Made by a program: the position numbers and the translations under genes. Below are positions 9,844 through 19,569 of a DNA stretch of 64,000 nt, piece by piece (within the stretch, counting starts at the first letter, position 1; every line of letters begins with the position of its first letter). The notes under the pieces are model-generated. The model searched no databases and was not told the origin of the DNA. It saw only the letters and a list, made by a program, of their open reading frames with translations. Source of the DNA: Takakia lepidozioides (lineage: Eukaryota; Streptophyta; Takakiopsida; Takakiales; Takakiaceae); NCBI GenBank assembly GCA_030704615.1, contig CM060733.1, positions 25,730,001 to 25,794,000 of the forward strand, given 5' to 3'.

Positions 9844-11070
9844 GTGGTAGCATTCAACGACAGAGGAGAGGGAGGAAGTGATCTTAAGTGGCAGTGGGGT
9901 AGCCAAGAGATCCCGGTCCTCCCTTCCTACACTTACCTGGGCGTTGAGTTCTCCTCCAATTGTAATTGGGATGCTCGTATCCGGAAAGTTGTTCAAACTG
10001 GCATGGGCAAAGCTCTGGGGCTCACTAAATTTTTCCACTGCAGAGGGGTCAACTCTGAGGTTAAGAAAACCATGCTTTGTCGCGTTATTAGACCTGCCTT
10101 GGAGTACGGATCTGCTATATGGGTTGATAACTCCAACCAGGCTAAGTCTCTAGAATCCATTCAAGTGGGGGTGCTTAAGGAGTGTATGTCAGCATGCTCC
10201 AAAACAGCCAATGTGGCTGTTCGGGGTGAGTTTGGCATTCCGTCCTTAAGCTCCCGACGAGATGAATTCAAGGTCAGATGGTGGGGTCAGCTGCAACATA
10301 TGCCCAACACCAGATATCCCAAGTTAATCGACTCTATATCTTGGAAACAGGACCGCCCTGTCAAACAGGCTAAGTCCTGGCAGAAGAGAGTAGAAGAGAT
10401 CCTCAAGGACCTGGACCTGGATCCGCAAGTCTTGACCCTGCTGGATAAATCTGACTTAGAGGCTGTAGTGTCCTCAGCCATGTCTGTTGCCATGAGATTG
10501 TCTGATGAAAATGAAGTTAGGCAGAAAACTTCCCTGAACTTGTTTCCAGTCTGTGACATGGGGGAGGACATCTTGGATGACCTCAAGGATCTACCCACTC
10601 TCGGCACTAGACTGAAATTTAAACTCAGGGCAGGAAGCCTACCTTTGAACAGCAAACAGAAGCAGAGAGGAAAGGGAGAGTGCAATTGCCCGTTGTGTGG
10701 GCAATCTGAAGACAGTATTCATTTTCTGATACACTGTCCGGGGTTCTCTCACCAAAGAGACGCTCTCTTCAAATCTATTAAGGGAATTGTGCCTGTACCC
10801 CTGTTTACCAACTTTGAAAGTCTCGAGGCTGAGCCAAAAGCCCAGGCCCTCCTGAGGCCTAGTTTTTGGGCAAATCACACACAGCAGATTGATGCTTGTG
10901 TGAAGGGATTTCTAGAGGATATCTGGAAAACCCGGATTAATTCTTTATATGGAGGTAAGTCTTACTACCAACGTCAGCCCCTGACAGAGGTAGGTTCTGT
11001 CCCTTTTGTTCCCGCTCAAACTGGGCACGGGGTCAATGGCCACAAGGCTACGGCAAACAACGTCTTATGA
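9844..11070 (+). pseudogene. LINE ORF2, C-terminal part
   Basis: Third frame of the same LINE: 408 codons beginning inside the thumb region (YTYLGVEFSSN, RPALEYGSAIW). It ends with a cysteine/histidine zinc motif (CNCPLCGQSED, HFLIHCPGF) and a C-terminal tail NGHKATANNVL. The last ~100 bp recur as 3'-end stubs at about 14935-15310 and 36893-36990, both just downstream of PPR genes. Confidence 0.85.
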
Positions 11071-11380
11071 GTACAATCTCTCTCATGTCTGCTATTTCTC
11101 AATACTGACGGGCACTGCTACCACACTCAATTGTGTCAATTTTGCAATTTAGTGGAGCACTGCTGGACACGGCTGACATTGTCTGTCTCTCCTCTCATAT
11201 CTTATTTTTGCAGTCTTGCGGGATAGAAACTAGTGTACCTTAGGTAGGAGGGGGGTGCTTGCTATAAACATTAGATTAGCGGTGGGCATCTTCATCTACT
11301 GGCAATGAGAGCCAAGACGTATGCATCTAGTTGCGGGGACAAGGACAATTGAAGGAGGCAGGGATGGAGTGCGGGTGCAG

Positions 11381-11837
11381 CTCCTCCGCAGAGGACCACA
11401 TTTCAAGCAGAAGAGTATCAACCAGGCAATGTGGAGTGATAACTACAAGAAACCTGATGTCTTGGAAAGGCTGGATGCAGCTGCAGGTAATTATCATGCA
11501 ACTAGATTGAGGACTTGTGGGGAGTGTCTTTGTTCATTAGCCTATTTAGGCTTGTTTCATCCTCCACCACATGGAATAGGTGACAACTGTGAGTTTGCCC
11601 CTTCTGCCTTATAATTTTCAGCTTGCTACAAAGCTCCCCCTAGGAGCATACACACTTCTTTTTCATGGTGGGTCTTCTAAGTTAGGACCATGTGGATTCT
11701 TGTGCATCTGAGTGTTTTGATATGTTAGTGGTTCTGCAGTTGCAGACAAACATCCAGAAAGCAAGCATAGACATGACGAGCTATGGAAGGATAATAATTC
11801 AAACCCCAGTCAGCTGTGTAACAATCGGGGCAGAAAG
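11381..11837 (+). CDS. Predicted exons 2 and 3 of PPR gene B (end of PDF motif 1, start of PDF motif 2)
   Basis: Exon 2 (11381-11486) follows GGGTGCAG. It encodes LLRRGPHFKQK...AMWSDNYKKPDVLERLDAAA and ends at GCAG|GTAATT in phase 1. Exon 3 (11740-11837) follows TTCTGCAG in phase 1. It encodes VADKHPESKHRHDELWKDNN and SNPSQLCNNRGRK and ends AAG|GTGAATG in phase 0. All four phases fit. With exon 1 and the PPR exon (12014 on) the model is join(7511..7864, 11381..11486, 11740..11837, 12014..14932), 1159 codons including the stop, and carries two tandem PDF motifs. Exon 2 resembles the start of the PPR exon at 11990-12100, so the motif probably arose by tandem duplication. The same exons occur inverted at 168-629. 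Confidence 0.55.
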
Positions 11838-12013
11838 GTGAATGCCTCCAGCAGCACAAACAAGATGCATGGAGAACTTCGTCACAAATTTTCATTCTCC
11901 CTTTCTCCCTCCCCATTACACTGTCAGCTCCTTGCAGTGAGGCGGAGGATTATGCATTTTCGGGTTGCCAGGCATGAATCGCTGAAGAAGGTAGGGATGG
12001 AGTGTGGGTGCAG

Positions 12014-14932
12014 AGCTATCCTACAGGACCAGATGTGAAGCACGAGAGTGCCAAGGGAGTACTGTGGATTGATAGCTACAAGAAACCTCCATGGGTAGAT
12101 GGTCAACTTTATACATTGGCAGCACAGTTGTTGGACTCTAGCTCTTCCAGTGTGATGGCTGTATGTGAAGGACGACCATGGCAGGAAGTAAAAAACACCT
12201 CTTCTGGCACTTGTGGGGATATGAGGGAACTATGTAAGGCAGGACGACTGAAAGATGCGTTGCACATGCTGAAGCAACGGGAAATTTTGGTAGACTCCAG
12301 TACTTATGTCTGTCTCTTGCAGGAGTGCATCAAGATGAAATGCCTAGCAGAGGGAAAGCAGGTGCATGCTCACATTATCCAAAGTGGATTTAAACCGAAC
12401 ATCTTTCTACTAAACACCCTCATCAACATGCATGCCAAGTGCGGGAACATTGAAGATGCACGCCTAGTGTTTGACAAAGTGCTTGAACGAGATATGTATA
12501 CTTGGAATATAATGGTGGCAGGCTATGCTAAGCATGGGTGTGGTAGGGAGGCTTTAGAGACTTATAACAAAATGATTAGGGAAGGGGGGACACCCAATCA
12601 GGTCACCTTCGTTTGTGCTCTGAAAGCCTGTGCCAGCCTGGCAGCCCTGGGGAAGGGCAAAGAAGTCCATGCTGACATCAGGAAGGCCGGCATTGAGCCA
12701 GATATCATTCTGGGCACTGCCCTGGTCAACATGTATGCCAAATGTGGCAGCATAAATGATGCACGACAACTGTTTAACAATATGGCTCAAAGAAATGTGG
12801 TCTCATGGTGTGCGATGATTGCAGGATATGCCCAGCATGGGTGTGGTAGGGAGGCTTTGGAGATCTATGAGCAAATGATCGGGGAAGGAGTGACACCAGA
12901 CCAGGCCACATTCGTCTCTGTTGTCAATGCCTGTGCAAGCCTGGCAGCCCTGGAGAAGGGCAAACAGGTCCATGATAACATCATTAAAGCTGGAATTATG
13001 CCAGAGATCATTCTGGACACTGCCTTGGTCGACATGTATGCGAAATGTGGGAACATAAAGGTTGCGCGCAGAGTGTTTGACACAATGGCTCGTCGAAATG
13101 TAATCTCATGGAACGCTATGATTGCAGGATATGTTCAGCATGGGTGTGGTAGTGAGGCTTTGGATACATACACACGAATGATACAGGAAAGGGTGAAGCC
13201 AGACCACGTCACATTTATTTCCGTTCTCAAGGCTTGTGCCAGCCTGGCAGCCCTGGAGAAGGGCATAGAGGTGCATGCCGACATTAAGAAAGCCATGATT
13301 GGGCCAGATACGATTCTGGATACTGCCCTGGTCAGCATGTATGCCAAATGTGGGAAGATAAAGGATGCACGGCAATTGTTTGACAGTATGCCTCAACGAA
13401 ATGTGGTCTCATGGAACACAATGATCTCAGGATATGCGCAGCATGGGTGTGGCAGTGAGGCTTTGGAGACCTATGAGCAAATGATACAGGAAGGGGTGAC
13501 ACCTGACCAGGTCACATTTGTCTGCGTTGTCAATGCTTGTGCTAGCCTGGGAGCCCTGGAGAAGGGGAAAGAGTTCCATGCTGACATCATGAAAGCTGGA
13601 ATTGTGCCAGACGTCATTTTGGACACTGCCCTTGTCGACATGTATGCCAAATGTGGAAGCATTAAGGATGCTAATTGGGTGTTTAACAATATGGCTGAAC
13701 GAAATGTGGTCTCATGGAGTGCGATGATTGCAGGATATGCCCAGCATGGGTTTGGTAGGGAGGCTTTGGAGACCTATGAGCAGATGATGCGGAGAAAAGT
13801 GATCCCCAATAATCTGACATTTGTTTGTGTTCTCAATGCTTGTGCCAGCTTGGCAGCCCTGGAGAAGGGCAAAGAGATCCATTGCGACTTCATGAAATCT
13901 GGAATTATGCCAGATATCATTCTGGAAAATGCCATGGTCGACATGTATGCCAAATGCGGGAGCATAAATGATGCAAATCGGGTGTTTCAGAATATGGCGC
14001 AACGAGATGTGGTCACATGGAATGCAATGATTGCTGGATATGCCCAGCATGGGTATGGTAGGAAAGCTCTGGATGTATTTAAACAAATGCAGACAGAAGG
14101 GTTGAAGCCTGATGGTATTAGCTTTGTATGTGTTCTCTCTGCATGCAGCCATGTGGGCCTAGTGGATGAAGGCAGACACTACTGGGATTCCCTGACTCGA
14201 AATTATGGCCTCATTCCTACAAGGGAGCATTTTGGCTGCATGGTGGACCTTCTTGGCCGTGCAGGGCACTTGGATGAGGCAGAGGACCTCATTAACAAAA
14301 TGCCAACCGAACCAGATGTTGTGGTGTGGAGAGCCTTGCTTGGTGCCTGCAAAATTCATGGCAATGTGGAGTTGGCAGAACGTGCAGCAAAATGCATTCT
14401 CAAGTGGGATCAACAGGATGCTGCAACTTACATCCTGCTGTCCAACATCTATGCTGCAGCTGGCAGGTGGGAGGATACTGCAACGGTGAGAAAAATGATG
14501 AAGGTCAGAGGTGTGCAGAAGGAGCCAGGTCGCAGCTACATTGAGGTCAACAACAAGGTGCATACATTCATTGTAGATGACAAAATGCATCCACAAATTG
14601 AGGAAGTTCATATGGAGCTGAGACGATTGTCTGGGTTGATGAAGGAGGCTGGGTATGTGCCTGACACGCGCTTTGTATTGCAAGATGTGGAGGAGGAGCA
14701 GAAGGAATTTTCTCTGTGTCACCACAGTGAGAAGCTGGCCATTGCTTTTGGGCTGATTAGCACATCCCCTGGGACGCCTCTCCGTGTCATCAAAAATCTT
14801 CGTGTGTGTGGTGACTGTCATACGGTCACCAAGTTCATCTCAAAGATTGTTAGGCGAGCAATTATTGTGCGGGATGCCAACCGTTTTCACCACTTTAAAG
14901 AAGGGGCATGTTCTTGTGGGGAGTACTGGTGA
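12014..14932 (+). CDS. PPR-DYW protein B, main exon (6 PLS modules, ends EYW)
   Basis: 972 residues in one exon. It begins with a PDF second half (YPTGPDVKHES...LWIDSYKKPPWVDGQL). Six ~101-residue PLS modules follow, then E1/E2 with the PG box (QKEPGRSYIEVNNKVHTF) and a DYW domain with HSEKLAIAFGL (HxE) and CGDCH. The C terminus is CSCGEYW: the terminal Asp of the eponymous triplet is Glu. The frame has no ATG before the PPR tract; the first usable-looking codons upstream are GTG, and a TGA lies in frame at about 11976. I therefore set the exon start at GTGCAG|AGC (12013/12014), in phase 0 with exon 3. Expected role: site-specific C-to-U editing of organellar RNA. Confidence 0.95.
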   Translation, partial: SYPTGPDVKHESAKGVLWIDSYKKPPWVDGQLYTLAAQLLDSSSSSVMAVCEGRPWQEVKNTSSGTCGDMRELCKAGRLKDALHMLKQREILVDSSTYVCLLQECIKMKCLAEGKQVHAHIIQSGFKPNIFLLNTLINMHAKCGNIEDARLVFDKVLERDMYTWNIMVAGYAKHGCGREALETYNKMIREGGTPNQVTFVCALKACASLAALGKGKEVHADIRKAGIEPDIILGTALVNMYAKCGSINDARQLFNNMAQRNVVSWCAMIAGYAQHGCGREALEIYEQMIGEGVTPDQATFVSVVNACASLAALEKGKQVHDNIIKAGIMPEIILDTALVDMYAKCGNIKVARRVFDTMARRNVISWNAMIAGYVQHGCGSEALDTYTRMIQERVKPDHVTFISVLKACASLAALEKGIEVHADIKKAMIGPDTILDTALVSMYAKCGKIKDARQLFDSMPQRNVVSWNTMISGYAQHGCGSEALETYEQMIQEGVTPDQVTFVCVVNACASLGALEKGKEFHADIMKAGIVPDVILDTALVDMYAKCGSIKDANWVFNNMAERNVVSWSAMIAGYAQHGFGREALETYEQMMRRKVIPNNLTFVCVLNACASLAALEKGKEIHCDFMKSGIMPDIILENAMVDMYAKCGSINDANRVFQNMAQRDVVTWNAMIAGYAQHGYGRKALDVFKQMQTEGLKPDGISFVCVLSACSHVGLVDEGRHYWDSLTRNYGLIPTREHFGCMVDLLGRAGHLDEAEDLINKMPTEPDVVVWRALLGACKIHGNVELAERAAKCILKWDQQDAATYILLSNIYAAAGRWEDTATVRKMMKVRGVQKEPGRSYIEVNNKVHTFIVDDKMHPQIEEVHMELRRLSGLMKEAGYVPDTRFVLQDVEEEQKEFSLCHHSEKLAIAFGLISTSPGTPLRVIKNLRVCGDCHTVTKFISKIVRRAIIVRDANRFHHFKEGACSCGEYW

Positions 14933-14934
14933 AA

Positions 14935-15310
14935 CAAGCAACATGCATTTCACCGTACGATGTTTACCATAGCCTTGTGGCCATTGACCCCCCGCTCAGT
15001 TGAGCGAAACACAAAGGGACAGAAACTACCTTTGTTGAGCTGACAACTGTAGTATGACTTACCTTGGAACAGACAAATGATCTGAGTTTTCCAGATATCC
15101 TCTAGAAATCCCTTTACACAAGCATCAATCTGCTGTGTGTGATTTGCCCAATAACTAGGCCCCAAAAGGGCCTGGGCTTTTTGCTCAACCTCACGATTTT
15201 CAAAGTTGGTAAACAGAGGTACATGCACAAATCCGTTGATCGATTTGAAGAGGGCGTCTCTCTGGTGAGAGTACCCAAGACGATGAATCTGAAAATGAAT
15301 ATGCAACATG
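14935..15310 (-). mobile_element. 3' stub of the LINE found at 7969-11076
   Basis: The minus strand reads SHQRDALFKSINGFVHVPLF ... ANHTQQIDACVKGFLEDIWKT ... VNGHKAMVNIV, which matches the C-terminal ~115 residues of the LINE in gene B's intron. It lies directly after the stop codon of PPR gene B, in opposite orientation. Short, no catalytic domain. Confidence 0.85.
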
Positions 15311-16224
15311 CATTGAAGGTGGACAAGAAGGAATTTCTGTTACCTCAAACATGAGCAGGCAGATGCCATAATCTGTGCTTAATTATGTAATTAAAATGCC
15401 TGACAAGCATTCTGGTCTGATTTCCTTCCTCTTCCGTTCATTGCTTCTTCCGACTATCTTTCCTTGATGATCTGTCCTCTTGCCTTTGTTTAGCTATTTC
15501 ACTTCATCTGTGTTTGTCTGAAGTGTGGCATTGATGTAGGTGTATGATAAGCAAAGAGTGAAGCTGAAAGAAATGATTTGTGTGGGTTGATGTGACAATA
15601 CTGCTCTTTCTGTCAGCAGCCCAAGGTGTTAATGAGTTTCAGAAACATGAAGTGTTACTTTTGACCTTTTCATGGATATGCAATATCACCACAAATGTGA
15701 ACATCGTAGTTTGGGCTGCTTGAATGTAGACTCTGCTTGGTTCAAAGCATTGAACAAGGACAGCATATGTAGAGCAGCTCAGTGAGGTGTTCCAATGTCA
15801 AACCCTTCCCACAGAGAACAAGGCTGCAGCCAGCAGCCATGGAAAGCAAGCTATGGAGACCAGAAGAAGAACACGGAGCGAGGGGCAAATATGAGTTTCA
15901 ATATGAGGACCCTTGGCAGCACCCTTGTGGAAGAAGCTCTTATACACTGGTTCTCCATCTCTCTTGGCTCCATGTAAGGCTGTTCACTTTTATAATATCT
16001 GACCTGAATATGCTTCTTGACAATGAGCATATCTTTCCTCCCACATCGCCCACGGCATGAGGTCCACCCATGGCTGATGCCACCCAAGTAAACAAGCTAT
16101 CTAAGAGAAAGTACAAGTGACACAGTGATATGCAAACCGTTAGAAGTACTGTGGCCAATTTGATCTCCTCAAGAGAGAGCTCTCTACCGACAAGCCAGCC
16201 GATTTAATCTGCATGGTATCACTG
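15311..16224. other. Intergenic stretch; one unassigned open segment
   Basis: No recognisable gene. A 61-codon frame at 15795-15977 (+) reads like coding sequence (SHREQGCSQQPWKASYGDQK...) and runs into CCAT|GTAAGG, a good splice-donor match. I see no acceptor-side partner or homology, so it is only a candidate exon. Confidence 0.3.
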
Positions 16225-16650
16225 TCCTCGGTTACTACATGGCACTGTGGCAGTCCCCACACACCCAAAGCCACATCATGTAATGCAAAGCGAGTGTCAG
16301 GCACATGCCCGGCCTCCTTCATCAGCTCAGCATGGACTTCCTTAATCTGTGGATGGGACTCGTCTTCGACGACAAATGTATGCACACTCTTGTCAATCTC
16401 AATCCAACTGTGCCCTGGTTCTTTTTTAACACCTGTATCCTCCATCAATTGTCTCACCTTTGCTTTATCATCCCATCTGCCTAGATGTTTGCTAACAGCA
16501 CATAAGCTCAAGCATACTGACCCTCTTGAGATTGCTTTTTGCTGCACGTTCTCATCGCCATGACTTCGTCAGGCCCAAGCAAGTCCACACTCCAGCATCT
16601 GGTTTCTTTGATATTTTGTTGATGAAATCCTCTGCCTAACCACATGGCCA
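16225..16650 (-). pseudogene. PPR-DYW C-terminal pseudogene fragment
   Basis: The minus strand carries E1/E2 and the PG box of the cluster's PPR family (GRWDDKAKVRQLMEDTGVKK, EPGHSWIEIDKSVHTFVVED, VPDTRFALHDV). It then jumps directly to a CGDCH-like segment in another frame. The part of the DYW domain with the HxE deaminase motif is deleted. Upstream, the 'INKMP-EPDAVVWRALLGAC' region is recognisable but rearranged. No PPR repeats remain. Confidence 0.85.
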
Positions 16651-16750
16651 AAACATCCTTTCCCCGCACAGTAACAAAAGGCATGGTTGCATGCTAGCCA
16701 TATTTAACATATCACACTTAATGTTCCCTTCTCCAACCTATGATTTAACT

Positions 16751-18540
16751 GGAAGATAATAGGAATAATGTAAGAACTTAATGCACACGTGCAACCTCTG
16801 ACAAGATGGTACGCCGGTTTCCGGCATGTCAATCTTCCCCACCCTCTCTTGAGAGTGACATGGAACTGAAGGAGTGTAAACTCCAGTCGGGGTTACATTG
16901 GGTTACACAACGAGGTGTGTAACTCCACTTGGGGTTACATTGGGTTACACGACGAGGTGTGTAACTCCACTCGGGGTTATAAAGACGTAAACAACACAAC
17001 TGCTTGCATCACACCACCAGGCATAAAGAGGTCAACAACAGATTCTGAACGTGAAAAGCAAACCAGACACTTAATCACATCCCACAAGCACTGACATCAT
17101 CTATATGTAAGTACAGAGTACCAACTCCAACCCCTGCACTCAACATGTCTGACATCTACTGTGTTGTTCCAAGGGCTTTCCTTTCCACAGATGGGTGACC
17201 TATCCTAACAGGATGCTTAATCAGACAGAAAGTCTTTAAAAGTCAGTATTAGCCTGTGTCCTTGTACCAGGAACATTCCAGCCTTGCAAGGTTTTCAGGA
17301 CAACACCATGGACTAGCTCACAACAATGGTGCCTGCATACTGTACTGGATTTTCAAGACCATGGTGTCTGCAAGACCAGTCAAAAACCCATTCCACCTGT
17401 CTGATGAAGCATGGCATCAATTTCATCACCGTCCTCCATGTCAAGCTGCCACACCCAATTAATCATCAGTCTCATGCAACACGTCACAAGCACATCAAGG
17501 CCGTCATTTACCCATCACAGGTCCAATCCAAACAGCAGCCCTAACAGCCACTTTTGGCAAGACCAGACATTTCAAAGACTAATAATCTTACACATATACC
17601 ACTTTTAGCAGCTCAATGAGAATCCTGCCAGCTTTGGAAGAACACAGAAGATAAAGGAGCGAGAATAACCTCGGCAGGGGTCTGCTCAGCGCGAAGGCGT
17701 CTGCCACAGAAACGGAAGGCAATAGGGTTGGGATCAACTGACTGACGGTCGCAGTATGCATGCATCAGCTTTCGAAGTGTGGCTGTGCTCTTAATCCTGA
17801 AAAAAACCTCCCCACCATCCTACACATTGCAGCATCTTCGGCCATCCGTTACGAAATTACCACAATTCTCGCAGCTTTCTTCACGTCTTCCCCCCCTTCC
17901 CAACTCAAACTCTCCTCATGTTCAAAATATTCGTAAAGTGTTTCGCACACGTCTTTTCAAGACGAATGTACTTCTTCCTCTCTGAGTTGACATCCACATT
18001 CCTTTGAAGTTTCAGGAAACAGAAACTTTCCCGGCTTCAAGCAAAAACCCTGAAGACGACGAAGAATACATCCCTACGTAAACCATTCTCTACGATCCAT
18101 CTCAATTCCATCAACCTAACGACTTCAAGCCCAAAACAACCCATACAAAAATGCCACGGGCTTCCATACCTGAACCTTCACTTTCAGATTAATGTGACCT
18201 CCCCCCTCCAAAGGGTCCTCCTCGTCCTCGTTGTGAATTGCTCCTTGGTGCTATCCTCCAAGCACAGAGACACGTAAACACAAATGAAGACAGCGAGCGA
18301 GAAAGAAGCGGCAGCGCGTGAGTGCGGTGATTTCGGGCATTTCGGGCAGGGTCCAAAACAAATTGACGTTGATGACGTGGCTACGATGCGTGGAATTATG
18401 GAAATAGTGAAATAGTGGAAACGAGGTAAGAGGGGGTGGGGTGGATTTGACAGGGGCCTGCCGGAGGAGCCCAAGCTGCTGGAATCCGGTGAAGTACAGT
18501 CAGATCACACGCGTCCATTAAGTTCTTACATTATTCTTCC
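16751..18540. mobile_element. Mutator-like (Pack-MULE-type) element carrying a SUMO gene
   Basis: A 1790-bp segment bounded by inverted ends. The left end starts GGAAGA, then (after 8 extra bases) ATAATGTAAGAACTTAATG. The reverse complement of the right end starts GGAAGAATAATGTAAGAAC and continues TTAATG. Both continue (C/G)AC(A/G)CGTG. A perfect 9-bp direct repeat GATTTAACT flanks it (16742-16750 and 18541-18549), the target-duplication length typical of Mutator-like elements. The left subterminal part holds a short tandem repeat (ACTCCA-CTTGGGGTTACATTGGGTTACA, two to three units) that recurs inverted at 38335-38620. No transposase frame is present, so the element is non-autonomous. The interior is a SUMO gene on the minus strand. 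Confidence 0.75.
17380..18250 (-). CDS. SUMO: SUMO (small ubiquitin-like modifier), intron-containing, within a Mutator-like element
   Basis: Minus-strand exons: 18250-18170 (acidic N-terminal tail, [20 protein letters not shown]), 17819-17670 ([43 protein letters not shown]) and 17445-17380 ([21 protein letters not shown], stop). All junctions are GT/AG in phase 0: CAG|GTATGG...TGTAG|GAT, GAG|GTTATT...GGCAG|CTT. The product is a beta-grasp protein whose C-terminal Gly-Gly, exposed when a SUMO protease removes MGF, is conjugated to target lysines. Conserved plant FLFDGRR reads FRFCGRR here. I find no in-frame ATG for the first exon: TAG precedes CAC at 18250, and a further upstream segment (SSGRPLSNPPHP, about 18474-18433) is the likely original N terminus but lacks ATG. 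Either a 5' exon lies elsewhere or this is a captured, start-less copy. Confidence 0.85.
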
Positions 18541-18549
18541 GATTTAACT

Positions 18550-19560
18550 GGTGCTTTACCATCTGGCTCTTCCCACCAGAGCCCAGAAGGATGAACTTGG
18601 AACACTTCCACATGGATACTTAGAGATGGTGGCTGGCTGGAGATTTAGTTTCCAAGCTTGCCAATCTGTTTGCATACCAAATTCTGACACGCTGATGGGT
18701 TGGCGTTGGCATTTCAGAACGTGAACTGATTACGACCATTGTTTGTAGATGATGCCAAAATTTCCATTTCCAGTCACGAAGCCGACAACCGCCGACTACT
18801 TGCAATGTGTGAGCAAAGACGGAAGGCCGCGACATTCTGAGAATTTTGGGATCCGCTTGACAGCCCTTCATGGATTGAGGGCCTGGTGGCTGCGGATTGT
18901 TGAGAAGGTAGACAGGGCACTAATGAATTGTGGGTGATGCTTTGTAAGACCTTCTGAATCGGAGCTAGATGGATGCCGAAGGCAACGATCGTGGGAGGCT
19001 AGTTGTTTCCCAGGATTGTACTTCTGTAGCTGGCTTGTGTGGGTTGTTGTTGGGAAAGAGACGAGGTTAGTAAGGTTGGCATTGCGTGGGAAGACGGTGA
19101 CATTCTTCATTGTTTTTCTTTTGAGCTTGTCGGCCTTCCCTCCGCCACTTACCATTTCGAGATGGGGTCGGTATGGTTGTCCTCAGTCAGTCCCTGGCAG
19201 CCCGTGTGTTCGTGTTGCGTGTCACATTTCTGACTGCTTGTTGTGACTTCTCAAACTCTGCGAGATCTCAAAGATGAAATTACTGTCAGACATCTCTGCC
19301 AGTGTCAAATCTGGATGCAGACATTGCTGTAAGGGTCCAACTGGACCATTCCCCTCTAGCCCTCTATCCTATCATGCTAATCAAATGACCACAAGAGGTT
19401 TTTTTGGTCTTCCTCCCTGCTATCTCTTCTCTTTTCCTGATTCCCAAAGACAGTGCAAAGTTTCCCTCGCAAGCACTAGACATTTCTAAACATGTGCATT
19501 TTCATGTTGAGTTCTGCAGGTTGGCTCCTTGGGTGGATATATGGTGGTCTTAAGTGACAT
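18550..19560. other. Intergenic; no gene recognised
   Basis: Short frames only (e.g. 62 codons at 18749-18937, +) with no familiar motif. No repeat was recognised. Confidence 0.4.
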
Positions 19561-19569
19561 GTTACTGCC

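Larger units (their letters stand above)
7969..11076 (+). mobile_element. 5'-truncated non-L1-type LINE with target-site duplication, inserted in the intron of gene B
   Basis: About 3.1 kb, flanked by an imperfect 14-bp direct repeat, TCTCTCTC(G/A)TGTCT, at 7955-7968 and 11077-11090. Coding order on +: the C-terminal half of an APE endonuclease (GDFNARVG, TSDHFLVW); a reverse transcriptase (AGGPDG, NYRGITLLNAVGKTF, FFLDVKKAYDTVW, QGVAQGCTLSPLLF, FADD near 9735); and a C-terminal region with a zinc motif (CNCPLC...H...C at 10681-10740). It is broken by a TAG at 9329-9331, a frameshift near 9560 and another near 9850. The RT motif spellings differ from the plant L1 at 42-49 kb and look like LINE clades common in animals. 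The element is otherwise well preserved, so the insertion is fairly recent. Confidence 0.9.

Noticed and set aside
12002-12004. GTG (or TTG) as start codons for the PPR frames of A, B and E
   Set aside because: Plant nuclear genes do not normally start there. The in-phase splice acceptor and the reconstructed PDF motif explain the open frame better.
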